A stretch of DNA of 64,000 bases, taken from NCBI RefSeq assembly GCF_002075345.1, contig NZ_NAEW01000001.1:434001-498000 (forward strand). The letters run 5' to 3'. The stretch is from Citrobacter braakii (lineage in GTDB: Bacteria > Pseudomonadota > Gammaproteobacteria > Enterobacterales > Enterobacteriaceae). This document shows, one piece after another, positions 52,805-61,511 of this stretch. The notes beneath the pieces are model-generated. The model searched no databases, was not told where the DNA came from, and saw only the letters and a program-made list of their open reading frames with translations. Both the position numbers and the translations under genes were made by a program. Every line of letters starts with the position of its first letter. Position 1 is the stretch's first letter.

Positions 52805-54196
52805 TTAGCGATGCGCCAGTTCGGCGTTATCGTCGCTGTCCAGAATTGTTTTATCGGTCTGTTTCAGCCATTGGCTGGTCAGCGTACCGGCTGTCATAGA
52901 ACCGCTCACGTTCAGCGCGGTACGACCCATATCGATCAGCGGCTCAACGGAAATCAGCAGCGCAACCAGCGTGACCGGCAGACCCATAGCTGGCAGGACG
53001 ATCAGCGCGGCAAACGTTGCACCGCCACCCACACCCGCAACCCCTGCGGAACTGACGGTTACGATACCAACCAGCGTGGCAATCCACATCGGGTCCAGCG
53101 GGTTGATCCCGACGGTCGGGGCGACCATTACTGCCAGCATTGCCGGGTACAGCCCTGCACAACCGTTCTGGCCAATGGTGGCGCCAAAGGAGGCGGCAAA
53201 AGAGGCGATGGATTCAGGCACGCCCAGACGACGGGTTTGCGCTTCAACGTTCAGAGGAATTGAGGCTGCGCTGGAACGGCTGGTGAAGGCGAAAGTCAGC
53301 ACCGGCCACACCTTGCGGAAGTATTTCAGCGGGCTAACGCCGTTAACACCCAACAGGATCCCGTGTACCACAAACATAATGCCCAGACCGAGATAAGAGG
53401 CCACGACGAAGCTACCCAGCTTGATGATGTCCTGCAGGTTGGAGCCCGCAACCACTTTGGTCATCAGCGCCAGAACACCGTACGGCGTCAACTGCATCAC
53501 CAAACGAACCAGCTTCATCACCCAGCTTTGCAGGGTATCGATAGCGACCAGCACACGCTCGCCTTTCGGCGCATCATCTTTCAGCAGCTTCAGTGCGGCA
53601 ACACCGAGGAATGCAGCGAAGATAACCACGCTGATAATTGACGTCGGGTTAGCTCCGGTCAGATCGGCAAACGGGTTTTTCGGGATAAACGACAACACCA
53701 GCTGTGGAACGCTGAGGTCAGCTACTTTGCCAACATAGTTGGTTTCAATCGCGTTCAGACGAGCGGTTTCGGCCCCACCTTGCACCAGACCTTCTGCGGT
53801 CAGGCCGAACAGGTTGGTCACCAGAACCCCTACCAGCGCGGCAATCAGCGTAGTAAACAGCAGCGTACCGATGGTCAGGAAGCTGATTTTACCTAACTGA
53901 GAGGCGTTGTGCAGACGCGCAACGGCGCTGAGAATAGACGCAAACACCAGCGGCATGACAATCATCTGCAGCAGTTGGACGTAACCGTTGCCGACAATGT
54001 TGAACCACTGTACGGAATCTTTAAGAACCTGGCTGTCGGAACCATAAATGGTGTGCAGGGCGAGGCCAAACACCACACCCATGACCAGACCGACCAGTAC
54101 TTTTTTTGCCAGACTCCACTGCTTGTGACGGGCTTGCGCCAGCACGAACAGCAGCACTACGAACACGATAATGTTCGCGATTAATGGATAGTTCAT
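52805..54196 (-). CDS. tcyP: L-cystine symporter TcyP
   Basis: A dicarboxylate/amino acid:cation symporter family carrier (formerly YdjN) that imports L-cystine; in E. coli it is under CysB control. About eight helices plus two re-entrant loops are expected. The [16 protein letters not shown] loop and the [19 protein letters not shown] segment are the substrate-site hallmarks. Length is 463 residues, as in E. coli. The 135-base gap to ydjM holds no gene. Confidence 0.95.
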   Translation of the reverse strand: MNYPLIANIIVFVVLLFVLAQARHKQWSLAKKVLVGLVMGVVFGLALHTIYGSDSQVLKDSVQWFNIVGNGYVQLLQMIVMPLVFASILSAVARLHNASQLGKISFLTIGTLLFTTLIAALVGVLVTNLFGLTAEGLVQGGAETARLNAIETNYVGKVADLSVPQLVLSFIPKNPFADLTGANPTSIISVVIFAAFLGVAALKLLKDDAPKGERVLVAIDTLQSWVMKLVRLVMQLTPYGVLALMTKVVAGSNLQDIIKLGSFVVASYLGLGIMFVVHGILLGVNGVSPLKYFRKVWPVLTFAFTSRSSAASIPLNVEAQTRRLGVPESIASFAASFGATIGQNGCAGLYPAMLAVMVAPTVGINPLDPMWIATLVGIVTVSSAGVAGVGGGATFAALIVLPAMGLPVTLVALLISVEPLIDMGRTALNVSGSMTAGTLTSQWLKQTDKTILDSDDNAELAHR

Positions 54197-54331
54197 CCCC
54201 GTTCTCCTGATCTTATTATGCGTATCACCGTGTGACGGTGATTCTGTTGGCGCAAGATTAGCAGAACTGTGACTTGCCTCTTATATTCAAATGGAATTGT
54301 TTATGCCAAAAATAACTTTTTGGCTGATTTA

Positions 54332-54919
54332 TTAGTCAACCTGGTGCGTTATAAAACGATTAAACTGCATTTGCAGCGTATTTATCATTTGTGATGACCA
54401 GCGCACCGCACTGTTCTCTTGTACGGTCTGCGGCATCCAGATTGCCCACGCGAACAGCGCCATGCACAGAAACCGCTCCAGTTGGTTGCCTTTTTGCGGC
54501 ACGAGGATAGGCAGACGAAAACGCCAGCGGCAGGGCCAAAGCAAGGGGACGCCCGCCGGGGTCAACATGTCGGCCAGAATGTGGCTGAGATAACCGAGAA
54601 CCATACCTTGTAAGGCATCAGCCGGAATTATCCAGGTATCAGGGACTTTCAGGTAAAACGTGGCCAGCAGGGCAAAAACCGCCAGCAGGCTATGCGTAAA
54701 CCCGCGATGACCAAATGCCCGGGCAATGGGCTTTGATACCCACTTCAGACGCTGCCCCAGCAGGGATTTGGGATGATCGATATCCGGCAGTAAGCACGTC
54801 AAAATGGCTGAAGGAACAATATGCCACCAGTCACCCTGCGCAAGAACGGGCGTTAGCTCGGCATTCTTGGCAAATACCGCACAGGCAATAGAAAAAAGAA
54901 GGTGACCTTCCGCCGTCAT
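54332..54919 (-). CDS. ydjM: Inner membrane metal-dependent hydrolase family protein YdjM
   Basis: A DUF457/LexA-regulated membrane protein, 195 residues (E. coli 196). The family is predicted to be a metal-dependent hydrolase with residues in LLPDIDHPKSLLG and FGHRGFTHSLLAV, plus SHILADMLTPAGVPLLWP. About three or four membrane segments follow. The function in the SOS response is unknown. The ATG at 54919 matches E. coli. Two LexA-type boxes lie just upstream. Confidence 0.92.
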   Translation of the reverse strand: MTAEGHLLFSIACAVFAKNAELTPVLAQGDWWHIVPSAILTCLLPDIDHPKSLLGQRLKWVSKPIARAFGHRGFTHSLLAVFALLATFYLKVPDTWIIPADALQGMVLGYLSHILADMLTPAGVPLLWPCRWRFRLPILVPQKGNQLERFLCMALFAWAIWMPQTVQENSAVRWSSQMINTLQMQFNRFITHQVD

Positions 54920-54935
54920 GATAAAACCCAATAAA

Positions 54936-54951
54936 CTGTCGATTCATACAG
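54936..54951 (-). promoter_or_regulatory. LexA box 1 of ydjM
   Basis: CTGTATGAATCGACAG (minus strand), a full CTG-N10-CAG LexA operator, 16 bases before the ATG. Confidence 0.85.
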
Positions 54952-54953
54952 TA

Positions 54954-54969
54954 TAGGGGTTTTATACAG
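54954..54969 (-). promoter_or_regulatory. LexA box 2 of ydjM (weaker)
   Basis: CTGTATAAAACCCCTA has one intact CTG half and a CTA in the other half. Two tandem boxes are known for E. coli ydjM. Confidence 0.5.
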
Positions 54970-55014
54970 TAGGCGGAAGAGGTGACGTTGTAACCCTTTG
55001 TCACAAGTGCGCCT

Positions 55015-55137
55015 TTACCGCGCCAGCCAACCGCCATCCACGACCAGCGTATAGCCATGTATATAGTCCGAGGCAGCACTTGCGAGGAACACGACCGGGC
55101 CTTTCAGATCATCAGGCGTGCCCCAGCGTCCGGCAGG
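55015..55137 (-). pseudogene. C-terminal remnant of a KduD-like short-chain dehydrogenase
   Basis: Translated from 55137 to the TAA at 55015-55017, the minus strand reads [19 protein letters not shown]...[12 protein letters not shown]. This is the typical last 40 residues of 2-deoxy-D-gluconate 3-dehydrogenase (KduD) and related SDR enzymes. The frame breaks just upstream of PAG, where the expected ...RI is offset by five bases at a hairpin (55137-55160). No start or catalytic YxxxK part is present. The remnant fills the space between ydjM and yniC, so a former kduD-like gene was deleted here. Confidence 0.8.
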
Positions 55138-55160
55138 CGGGCAATGCGATCATTGCCCGT
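55137..55160. terminator. Hairpin after yniC at the remnant border
   Basis: GCGGGCAATG / CATTGCCCGT, a 10-bp stem with a 4-base loop, 7 bases after the yniC stop. It has no T run, so it may be a transcript end or a deletion scar. Confidence 0.45.
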
Positions 55161-55167
55161 CGCAGGA

Positions 55168-55836
55168 TTAGCCGCGCAGGTGAGCGGCAGTGAGTTCGGT
55201 GAGCGAGGCCAGTTTGACGTCGGCCAGAACGAAGCGAGGATCGTCCTGATTTTCATGCGCAGGTACTACGATGGAACGCATACGGGCGGCTTTCGAAGCA
55301 ATCATGCCGTTCACCGAGTCTTCCAGTGCTACGCAGTTTATAGGGTCAATGCCCAGTTTCGCCGCGCAATCGAGATAAACCTGCGGGTGCGGTTTGCTGT
55401 AGGGCAGTTTTTCCGCAGAAGCCAGTGCATCGAAGCTGCTGCGCAGATCAAACATGGTTAGCACTTTTTCCAGCATATGCAGCGGCGAGGCGGATGCCAG
55501 TCCTACTTTCAACCCCTGAGATTTACACAATGCCACGGCCTCACGCACGCCCGGCAGCAGTGGTTTTGTTTCTTCAACTAACGCAATTGCGCGGGTAATG
55601 ATGCGCTCGGTTACTTCCTGACGTGAGGGACCGTTCCACGGTTGCTGTGCAAACCACAAATCAACCACCATGTCGATGCGTAAGCCAAGTGTATCGGGAA
55701 GTTCATGGCGGCGGGAGATATCAACGCCTAAACTTGCTATCACATCCAGTTCGGCCTGATCCCAAAGCGGTTCAGAATCGACCAGTAATCCATCCATATC
55801 GAAAATTGCAGCAAGAATTTGACGCGGGGTTGACAT
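55168..55836 (-). CDS. hxpB: Hexitol phosphatase B (YniC), HAD family
   Basis: A cytoplasmic haloacid dehalogenase-type phosphatase acting on 2-deoxyglucose 6-phosphate and hexitol phosphates. Motif I is IFDMDGLLVDSEP, motif II VGLASASPLHML, motif III K in LPYSKPHPQVY, motif IV ALEDSVNGMIAS. The ATG at 55836 gives 222 residues as in E. coli; a GTG one codon upstream is possible. GGAG lies eight bases before it. Confidence 0.94.
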   Translation of the reverse strand: MSTPRQILAAIFDMDGLLVDSEPLWDQAELDVIASLGVDISRRHELPDTLGLRIDMVVDLWFAQQPWNGPSRQEVTERIITRAIALVEETKPLLPGVREAVALCKSQGLKVGLASASPLHMLEKVLTMFDLRSSFDALASAEKLPYSKPHPQVYLDCAAKLGIDPINCVALEDSVNGMIASKAARMRSIVVPAHENQDDPRFVLADVKLASLTELTAAHLRG

Positions 55837-56004
55837 CACAACCTCTCCTTTACGGGTGATAAAAGGGATTAAGAGCCAGCCTGGACGGGCTCTGAGCGTT
55901 CATTATGGCTAATTCAGCAGTATACCGCCTTTAAAGATCAGGCGAAAACGATAATCAACGGGTAAACTTAGGCCAAAATGACACGTCTTAATCAAGGGGA
56001 ACTC

Positions 56005-56541
56005 ATGACGTATCAACAAGCTGGACGCATTGCCATCTTGAAAAGGCTGGTGGGATGGGTGATTTTCATTCCCGCGCTGATTTCAACCCTGGTTTCAGTA
56101 CTGAAGTTTATGTATGCGCACAGCGAAAAGCAGGAAGGGATTAACGCGGTCATGCTCGATTTTGCTCACGTGATGATCGACATGATGCGTGTGAACACAC
56201 CTTTTCTTAACGTGTTTTGGTATAACTCGCCGACGCCCGATTTTCAAAGTGGACTGAATCTCGTTTTTTGGCTGATTTTCATTCTGATTTTTATCGGTCT
56301 GGCGTTGCAGGATTCAGGCGCCAGAATGAGCCGTCAGGCGCGTTATTTACGCGAGGGCGTTGAGGATCAGTTGATTCTGGAACAGGCAAAGGGCAGTGAA
56401 GGGTTATCACGCGAGCAACTTGAGTCGCGTATTGTGGTACCGCACCATACGATCTTTTTACAAATTTTCCCGCTTTATATTTTGCCGGTGATCGTTATCG
56501 TGATTGGCTACTTCTTCTTTTCATTACTGGGCTTTTTGTAA
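56005..56541 (+). CDS. yniB: Inner membrane protein YniB
   Basis: A 178-residue protein, the same length as E. coli YniB, with a likely N-terminal helix (about residues 17-36), a middle helix (about 90-110) and a C-terminal helix (VIVIVIGYFFFSLLGFL). The function is unknown. The ATG at 56005 follows AAGGGGA; the longer frame from 55978 adds nine residues. It is divergent from yniC. Confidence 0.91.
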   Translation: MTYQQAGRIAILKRLVGWVIFIPALISTLVSVLKFMYAHSEKQEGINAVMLDFAHVMIDMMRVNTPFLNVFWYNSPTPDFQSGLNLVFWLIFILIFIGLALQDSGARMSRQARYLREGVEDQLILEQAKGSEGLSREQLESRIVVPHHTIFLQIFPLYILPVIVIVIGYFFFSLLGFL

Positions 56542-56547
56542 CTGCTG

Positions 56548-56600
56548 CACTATCAGGCCTGACGCGTTGCGAAACGCCAGGCCAGATAAGCAACGTGCGA
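56548..56600. repeat. REP-like element between yniB and yniA
   Basis: TATCAGGCCTGACGCG and CGCCAGGCCAGATAAG are opposed REP-type arms between the convergent genes. Confidence 0.65.
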
Positions 56601-56605
56601 CTTTG

Positions 56606-57466
56606 CTAAGCCGCCAGTAACCTGTCCAGCGCTTTCTGCGCCACGACCAGATGCTGTCCCCCGAACAGAATAGCCCTGTTCAGCAGCGTATAGAGCTGGT
56701 AGACAGGCTGTCTGTCGAGAAAATCCAATGGTAGCGGAGAAACAGACTGATAACCGTCATAGAGTTGCGGCGGCTGATCGGTATGTAACGGCAGCATTGC
56801 CAGGTCACACTCTCTGTCCCCCCAGTAGCAGGCAGGGTCAAAGATGTACGGGCCGTTCGGGCCGAGGGCGCAGTTCCCGGACCACAAATCACCATGCAGA
56901 AGAGATGGCTGCGGCTGATGGGAAGAGAGACGCTGCTGAACATGCTCGACAATGGCGTCGATATTGCCAAACGCAATGCCTTTTTCAGCGGCGAGTTCCA
57001 ACTGCCAGCCAATACGCTGCTCGGCAAAAAAGGTTGACCAGCGACGTTGCCAGGTGTTGGGCTGCGGCGTGGTAGAGAGCGCATTATCGAAGTCGAGCCC
57101 AAACTGCGGCTGATCGCTCCATTCATGCAAATGCGCCAACTGTTGGCCGAGGATAAACGCGTTGTGCGCATCAAGCGGACGGGGAGGGAGGAAATCCATC
57201 ACCAGAAAGCTGTAATCTCTGTCTGCGCCTACCGCCCAGACTTTCGGTACAGATACGGTTTGACTGCGAGAAAGTAGCTCCAGCTGATCGGCTTCCGCCG
57301 TAAAGCCGGTTAACAGCTCTCTTTCATCGCATTTAACGAAAAAATCGCGCCCCGCATAGCGTAAATGCCATGCGGCGTGGATCTCTCCGCCGGGCAGTTC
57401 GTTACGCAGTTCGATTTCGCCTTCACCTAATTGCTCGCTTAAAAGACGACTGATAGCCTGCCACAT
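56606..57466 (-). CDS. yniA: Fructosamine kinase family protein YniA
   Basis: A member of the fructosamine/ketosamine-3-kinase family, which phosphorylates sugars on glycated amines so that they fall off. Kinase-fold motifs are KCDERELLTGFTAEADQLELL, the catalytic LLHGDLWSGNC and the metal-binding IFDPACYWGDRECDLA. Length is 286 residues, as in E. coli. The ATG at 57466 has GGGGAGAG before it. In K-12 ydiZ lies between yniA and pfkB; here only a 269-base gap with no gene is seen. Confidence 0.93.
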   Translation of the reverse strand: MWQAISRLLSEQLGEGEIELRNELPGGEIHAAWHLRYAGRDFFVKCDERELLTGFTAEADQLELLSRSQTVSVPKVWAVGADRDYSFLVMDFLPPRPLDAHNAFILGQQLAHLHEWSDQPQFGLDFDNALSTTPQPNTWQRRWSTFFAEQRIGWQLELAAEKGIAFGNIDAIVEHVQQRLSSHQPQPSLLHGDLWSGNCALGPNGPYIFDPACYWGDRECDLAMLPLHTDQPPQLYDGYQSVSPLPLDFLDRQPVYQLYTLLNRAILFGGQHLVVAQKALDRLLAA

Positions 57467-57701
57467 GATGTCTCTCCCCATGTTGTCTGCCAGATCATAA
57501 GGTTAGCGCAAGAATGCGGTTAAAAAACACGAACTGACGCACACCACGGACGCGTCATCGCTGGAAAGGCACTTAATGTGTGTCGTTCTTCTTCACCTCG
57601 CATAGTTGTGAAGACGCCTGGTCGCACATGATTCACTGCTTTGTAATCATGTGATTTTTTATCATAGACGTATAACACCCATGCCGACAGTTTTACGGGG
57701 A

Positions 57702-57730
57702 AATCCCCTTGTATCTAGACAAGGGGAAGC
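57702..57730 (-). terminator. pfkB terminator-like hairpin
   Basis: CCCCTTGT / ACAAGGGG, 8-bp stem with a 6-base loop right after the pfkB stop. ATTTCCCC follows on the minus strand, so the T run is short. Confidence 0.5.
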
Positions 57731-57735
57731 CGTCA

Positions 57736-58665
57736 TTACTGAGCCAGATACGCGTATATTTTTTGCGTATCGTCTAAAGCGCACAGACGCGTACCCTGAT
57801 TCAGGGTGGCGGCGCTACCTGCGGCGACGCCGTAACGAACAATATCTGCAAAAGGTGCGCTCTCCGCCAGTTTAAGCGTCATGGCCCCGACCATACTGTC
57901 GCCCGCACCTACGGTACTTTGACTCTTCACCGGTGGCGGAACCACCTGGACACAGGTTTCACGATCAACGCCCAGCGCTCCTTGTGGTCCAAGCGAGACC
58001 ACTACGCGATGCGCTTTTCCGCTTTGCACGATTTCCTGTGCGGCGTTGCGCACATCATCGGGCTGCGTGAGTTCGCGATTCACCAGCGCGCTCAGTTCTT
58101 TGAGGTTGGGTTTGACCAGTTCGATATTGCCGATGGTTAATGCTGCCGCCAGCGCTTCGCCAGAACTATCGACGATACAGCGAATCCCTTGTTTTTGTGC
58201 TGTGGTAATGAGCCGGGTCAGCTTCTCAAGCTGTACGCCAGGCGGCAAACTGCCGCTGATAACCAGCAGTGCGCCAGACTCAATTTCCAGCACCTGATCC
58301 TGAAGTTGGTAGAACTCATCATCGGTGAGCGCAGCGCCTGGCATGACGAAGCGATACTGTTCGCCGCTGGACTCAACGTGGACATGGAGATTTTGTCGGG
58401 TCCAGTCTTTAGCTTCGACGGTGGATACGGGAACATTTTCGTCGGCGAGCAAAGCAACAAGATGCTCTCCGGTGGCGCCACCCGCAGGGAAGATGGCCGT
58501 AGCGGTGCCGCCAAGATGGGCAATTGCGCGAGCGACGTTGATACCGCCGCCGCCGGGTTCAAAAACCGGCGAGGTACAGCGAAGCTTACCTTCCGGGTAG
58601 ATTTGCGGCGTGATTGTTGCGCTATCGAGAGAGGGCGCAAGTGTTAACGTATAGATACGTACCAT
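57736..58665 (-). CDS. pfkB: 6-phosphofructokinase II
   Basis: The minor phosphofructokinase of glycolysis, from the ribokinase/PfkB family and unrelated to PfkA. Signatures are PGGGGINVARAIAHLGG near residue 37 and the catalytic STVGAGDSMVGAM near 250. Length is 309 residues, as in E. coli. The 287-base gap to ydiY contains the ydiY leader and AT-rich DNA. Confidence 0.96.
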   Translation of the reverse strand: MVRIYTLTLAPSLDSATITPQIYPEGKLRCTSPVFEPGGGGINVARAIAHLGGTATAIFPAGGATGEHLVALLADENVPVSTVEAKDWTRQNLHVHVESSGEQYRFVMPGAALTDDEFYQLQDQVLEIESGALLVISGSLPPGVQLEKLTRLITTAQKQGIRCIVDSSGEALAAALTIGNIELVKPNLKELSALVNRELTQPDDVRNAAQEIVQSGKAHRVVVSLGPQGALGVDRETCVQVVPPPVKSQSTVGAGDSMVGAMTLKLAESAPFADIVRYGVAAGSAATLNQGTRLCALDDTQKIYAYLAQ

Positions 58666-58831
58666 CTTTACCTCCTGTTAGGCTGTCCTCAGTCTGGCAC
58701 TTAACCCCCCGAAAGTGAAGTAATTAACAACATGATTTTTCATATCTTTATTTAAAATAATCGCGTTAAAGATATATAAATAAAAAAACGGTTTAGGAAC
58801 GCTCTTATTCAAAAAATGAAATAAGAATTTA

Positions 58832-58860
58832 TTGCTATGTTATTCGAGTCTTTTTATAAT
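58832..58860 (+). promoter_or_regulatory. Promoter of the ydiY leader
   Basis: TTGCTA-N17-TATAAT: a perfect -10 and a 4 of 6 -35 at optimal spacing. Transcription would start near 58867, 86 bases before ydiY. Confidence 0.65.
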
Positions 58861-58896
58861 TTGTTACCTTTCAAGGGTCTTTTGTCATTGATCCAT

Positions 58897-58956
58897 ATGA
58901 AAGTTTCCGAGACCGTTATGGTCTCTTTTTTTGTTGTACGGACTCTTAATAAATGA
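58897..58956 (+). CDS. Possible 19-codon leader peptide overlapping the ydiY start
   Basis: An ATG at 58897 opens the frame MKVSETVMVSFFVVRTLNK, whose TGA (58954-58956) overlaps the ydiY ATG (58953-58955). The frame runs straight across the terminator hairpin. No good ribosome binding site is seen, so translation is uncertain. If translated, ribosomes would disrupt the hairpin and hand over to ydiY. Confidence 0.35.
   Translation: MKVSETVMVSFFVVRTLNK
58909..58932 (+). terminator. Intrinsic terminator in the ydiY leader (attenuator candidate)
   Basis: GAGACC / GGTCTC with a 5-base loop is followed by seven T, only 20 bases before the ydiY start codon. From the promoter above it would release an RNA of about 65 bases. 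Confidence 0.75.
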
Positions 58957-59711
58957 AGCTTTTGAAGACAGTGCCCGCAGCGTTACTGCTGACGGGTGGC
59001 CTGCTTGCGTCAATGCAGGCTGCCGCCGATGATTCCGTTTTTACTGTCATGGATGACCCTTCCAGCGCGAAAAAACCCTTTGAAGGTAACCTGAACGCGG
59101 GATATCTCGCCCAGTCAGGCAACACAAAAAGTTCTTCTTTAACTGCAGACACCACCATGACCTGGTACGGTCAAACTACGGCGTGGTCTTTGTGGGGAAA
59201 TGCCAGCAATACCTCCTCAAATGATGAGCGTTCATCAGAGAAATATGCCGTAGGTGGCCGTAGTCGTTACAACATGACCGACTATGATTATCTCTTTGGG
59301 CAGGCAAGCTGGCTGACCGACCGTTACAACGGCTATCGCGAGCGTGACGTGCTGACCGCAGGTTATGGTCGTCAGTTCCTCAACGGACCAGTGCACAGCT
59401 TCCGTTTTGAATTCGGTCCTGGTGTGCGCTATGACGAGCACACGGATGGCACCACCGAAACACAGCCGCTGGGCTATGCGTCCGGGGCCTATGCGTGGCA
59501 GATGACGGACAATACTAAGTTTACGCAAGGTGTGTCGGTATTTGGTGCTGACGATACAACGCTCAATTCTGAAACAGCCTTGAACGTTGCCATCAACGAA
59601 CACTTTGGGTTAAAGGTGGCTTACAACGTTACCTGGAACTCTGAACCACCGGCAACAGCGCCGGAGCATACCGATCGTCGTACTACTGTGTCACTCGGCT
59701 ATCGTATGTAA
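58953..59711 (+). CDS. ydiY: YdiY, DUF481 outer-membrane-type protein
   Basis: A 252-residue exported protein with a signal peptide (MKLLKTVPAALLLTGGLLASMQAAA, cleavage before DDSVF). The mature part is built from amphipathic beta strands rich in Tyr, Thr and Asn, ending with an aromatic-type strand TTVSLGYRM, as in outer membrane barrels of the DUF481 family. The E. coli gene is reported to respond to acid or salt stress; function unknown. Length equals E. coli. Its ribosome binding site is weak (ACGGA). Confidence 0.93.
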   Translation: MKLLKTVPAALLLTGGLLASMQAAADDSVFTVMDDPSSAKKPFEGNLNAGYLAQSGNTKSSSLTADTTMTWYGQTTAWSLWGNASNTSSNDERSSEKYAVGGRSRYNMTDYDYLFGQASWLTDRYNGYRERDVLTAGYGRQFLNGPVHSFRFEFGPGVRYDEHTDGTTETQPLGYASGAYAWQMTDNTKFTQGVSVFGADDTTLNSETALNVAINEHFGLKVAYNVTWNSEPPATAPEHTDRRTTVSLGYRM

Positions 59712-59716
59712 TGACA

Positions 59717-59746
59717 AGCCGGGTCAAATAATTGGCCCGGCTTTTC
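59717..59746 (+). terminator. ydiY terminator
   Basis: AGCCGGGTC / GGCCCGGCT stem with an 8-base loop followed by TTTTCTC, 5 bases after the ydiY stop. Confidence 0.8.
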
Positions 59747-59878
59747 TCAATTAACGTTAAATTTATTTAATATTAAATCTGTGTTTTATTTTTAATACTT
59801 ATCAATAACGCGCTATTTTCAGACGAATTCGATTTAATTGATAAATACAACGGAACCGGAACAGCGTGTGCCAGTATT

Positions 59879-59986
59879 TTAACCCCAGATCATCGCAGCC
59901 CAACGTAGCATCAGCATTGCCGCACAAATAACGAGCAGTATCACAACCATCTTCCAGTGTTTCTTCGCAAAGCGATTTGTTGGCAT
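59879..59986 (-). CDS. yniD: Small membrane protein YniD
   Basis: A 35-residue frame starts with ATG at 59986, reading MPTNRFAKKHWKMVV and then a single hydrophobic helix (VILLVICAAMLMLRWAAMIWG). AAAGGACA precedes the ATG. It closely matches the known E. coli small protein YniD, also 35 residues, which inserts in the inner membrane and has no known function. Basic residues at the N-terminus suggest the C-terminus is outside. The flanks 59747-59878 and 59987-60394 hold no other gene I can support; the prophage attachment core may lie in the latter. Confidence 0.85.
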   Translation of the reverse strand: MPTNRFAKKHWKMVVILLVICAAMLMLRWAAMIWG

Positions 59987-60394
59987 TGTCCTTTTCCTGC
60001 TCAGGTTAGATGACTTTATACAAGTGTAACAAAAACGTCAGGGTGTCAGTGAATTGATTTACATCATAGAGTGCGCGTTGATTGTTGCTTTGATCGGCTC
60101 GTAATGCCGTGTACACTGTCAAACGGTGTTATCAAAAAGCGGGTGTAGGTCCAGTGTAGCCATTAAGGCGACCAGTGACATATTTCGCAGAGTGAAGCGG
60201 GAATCAGCCCACACCTTTTTGATGATTTTAAATATTGAATCTTTGTATGTGATCTTACGTGTAAGTACCATCCAGAATTTCACCTCATTCCTGCCTGTTT
60301 CTACCTGTTTCACCAATTCCGCATCACACCTGACTTTATTCAATTTACCCGTTTCAATTTAGTTCATGTTGTCCTTGTTCGTGTCGTAGAATCT

Positions 60395-60415
60395 GTGTAC
60401 CAAATCGTGTACCAA
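60395..60415 (+). repeat. Direct repeats before the integrase gene (arm-type sites)
   Basis: GTGTACCAA occurs at 60395-60403 and 60407-60415, a 12-base period. Such repeats upstream of a phage integrase gene are typical arm-binding sites of its N-terminal domain. A partial copy, GTGTAC, lies near 60110. Confidence 0.55.
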
Positions 60416-60442
60416 TTCCGATAAAGCTGAACAGGGACAAGC

Positions 60443-61453
60443 ATGCCTCTCAACGATACCAAGCTCAGGCGTATAGCTGGCAAGCCATATGATGGACCAG
60501 AGGAGATAGCTGACGGAGGTGGACTTTCTGCCAGGATCAGCCCAAAGGGACTTATCACCTTTCAGTACCGCTATCGCTTCAACGGGAAACCGGCCAGGCT
60601 AAAACTTGGCACCTACGGCAAGATGTCGATTAAAGAAGCCCGTGACGCTATGGAGGAATGCAAGGGCTGGCTGGAAGAGGGACGCGACCCGGCAATGCAG
60701 AGGAAGAAAGCCAGGGACATCGTATCCAACTCGCCGAGCATCAGCACTCTCGTTGATGAGTGGCTGGAAACACCATCAGTGAAAGAGATGGTGAAGTACG
60801 AATACTGGAAGCGGATGCTGAAGCTTCACGTTACCGACAATTACGGCCGACTGATAGCAGATGAGATGAGCCCCGTTGAGTGGGAGCAGATATTCCTGCG
60901 CATAACGAAAGGTGGCTCGCCGGTTCAGGCCGGTAACGTTCTGGTGAAGATGAAACAGGTGATCCGCTATGCGCTGCGCCGAAAACGTATAACTTCAAAT
61001 TCGCTAATGTTACTCGAAATTAATGATGTCGGTAGCCGCCCGGATGATGGGGAATGGGTGAATATCGGGGATATGGTCCAGGTGCCAGATACATACGACA
61101 CCAATCAGCAGGCTGGCTATATCGTGTCGCGTACCGGTAATGACTTTGAAACCAATGAGAGGATCACCTTCTCCGGATCGATGTTCGTTCAGATAACCGA
61201 CTCGATGGGGGCGACTACGGCGCGCTATCCAGCATCACCACGCGCAGACACGCCATTCGGATTCACTGCTGAAATTCCCGCTATCACTCTCAACCTTTAT
61301 GACGGCTTCGACGTTCAGTCACCTTCGCGATACGCAATTGCTACCTCAGAGGAGCTTGATTCCGGGCGATGGACTGTCACTGCTAAGCAACCAGATGGAA
61401 AGGGGAGTACCGCATTAACTCTCGCTGAGTACAGCGACAAGATCTACGAATAG
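60443..61453 (+). pseudogene. Truncated tyrosine integrase fused in frame to a phage tail protein end
   Basis: Residues 1 to about 195 are the front of a P4-type phage integrase. The DUF4102 arm-binding domain has LSDTKLRR-like LNDTKLRRIAGKPYDG, DGGGLSARISPKG and KLGTYGKMSIKEARD. The core-binding helical domain follows, up to VIRYALRRKRITSNSL. The catalytic domain with its R-H-R-Y residues is missing. From about residue 198 the sequence changes to GEWVNIGDMVQVPDTYDTN and ends DGKGSTALTLAEYSDKIYE, resembling the C-terminus of siphophage tail-tip (host-specificity) proteins. The frame stays open, so a 336-residue hybrid could be made, but it cannot recombine DNA. AGGGA precedes the ATG. The tail assignment is inference. 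Confidence 0.7.
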
Positions 61454-61473
61454 AACACCAACTTTCACAGCAC

Positions 61474-61500
61474 AACCCGGCCACTGCGCCGGGTTTTTTT
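61474..61500 (+). terminator. Terminator before the tailspike gene
   Basis: AACCCGGC / GCCGGGTT with loop CACTGC and a T run, 21 bases after the chimera stop. It isolates the next gene, which then needs its own promoter or read-through. Confidence 0.85.
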
Positions 61501-61511
61501 ATGGAATCAAT

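Noticed and set aside
60119..60343. 74-codon minus-strand frame before the integrase
   Set aside because: No recognisable family and no clear ribosome binding site; it lies in the likely attachment region. Could be a host remnant, but I cannot support it.
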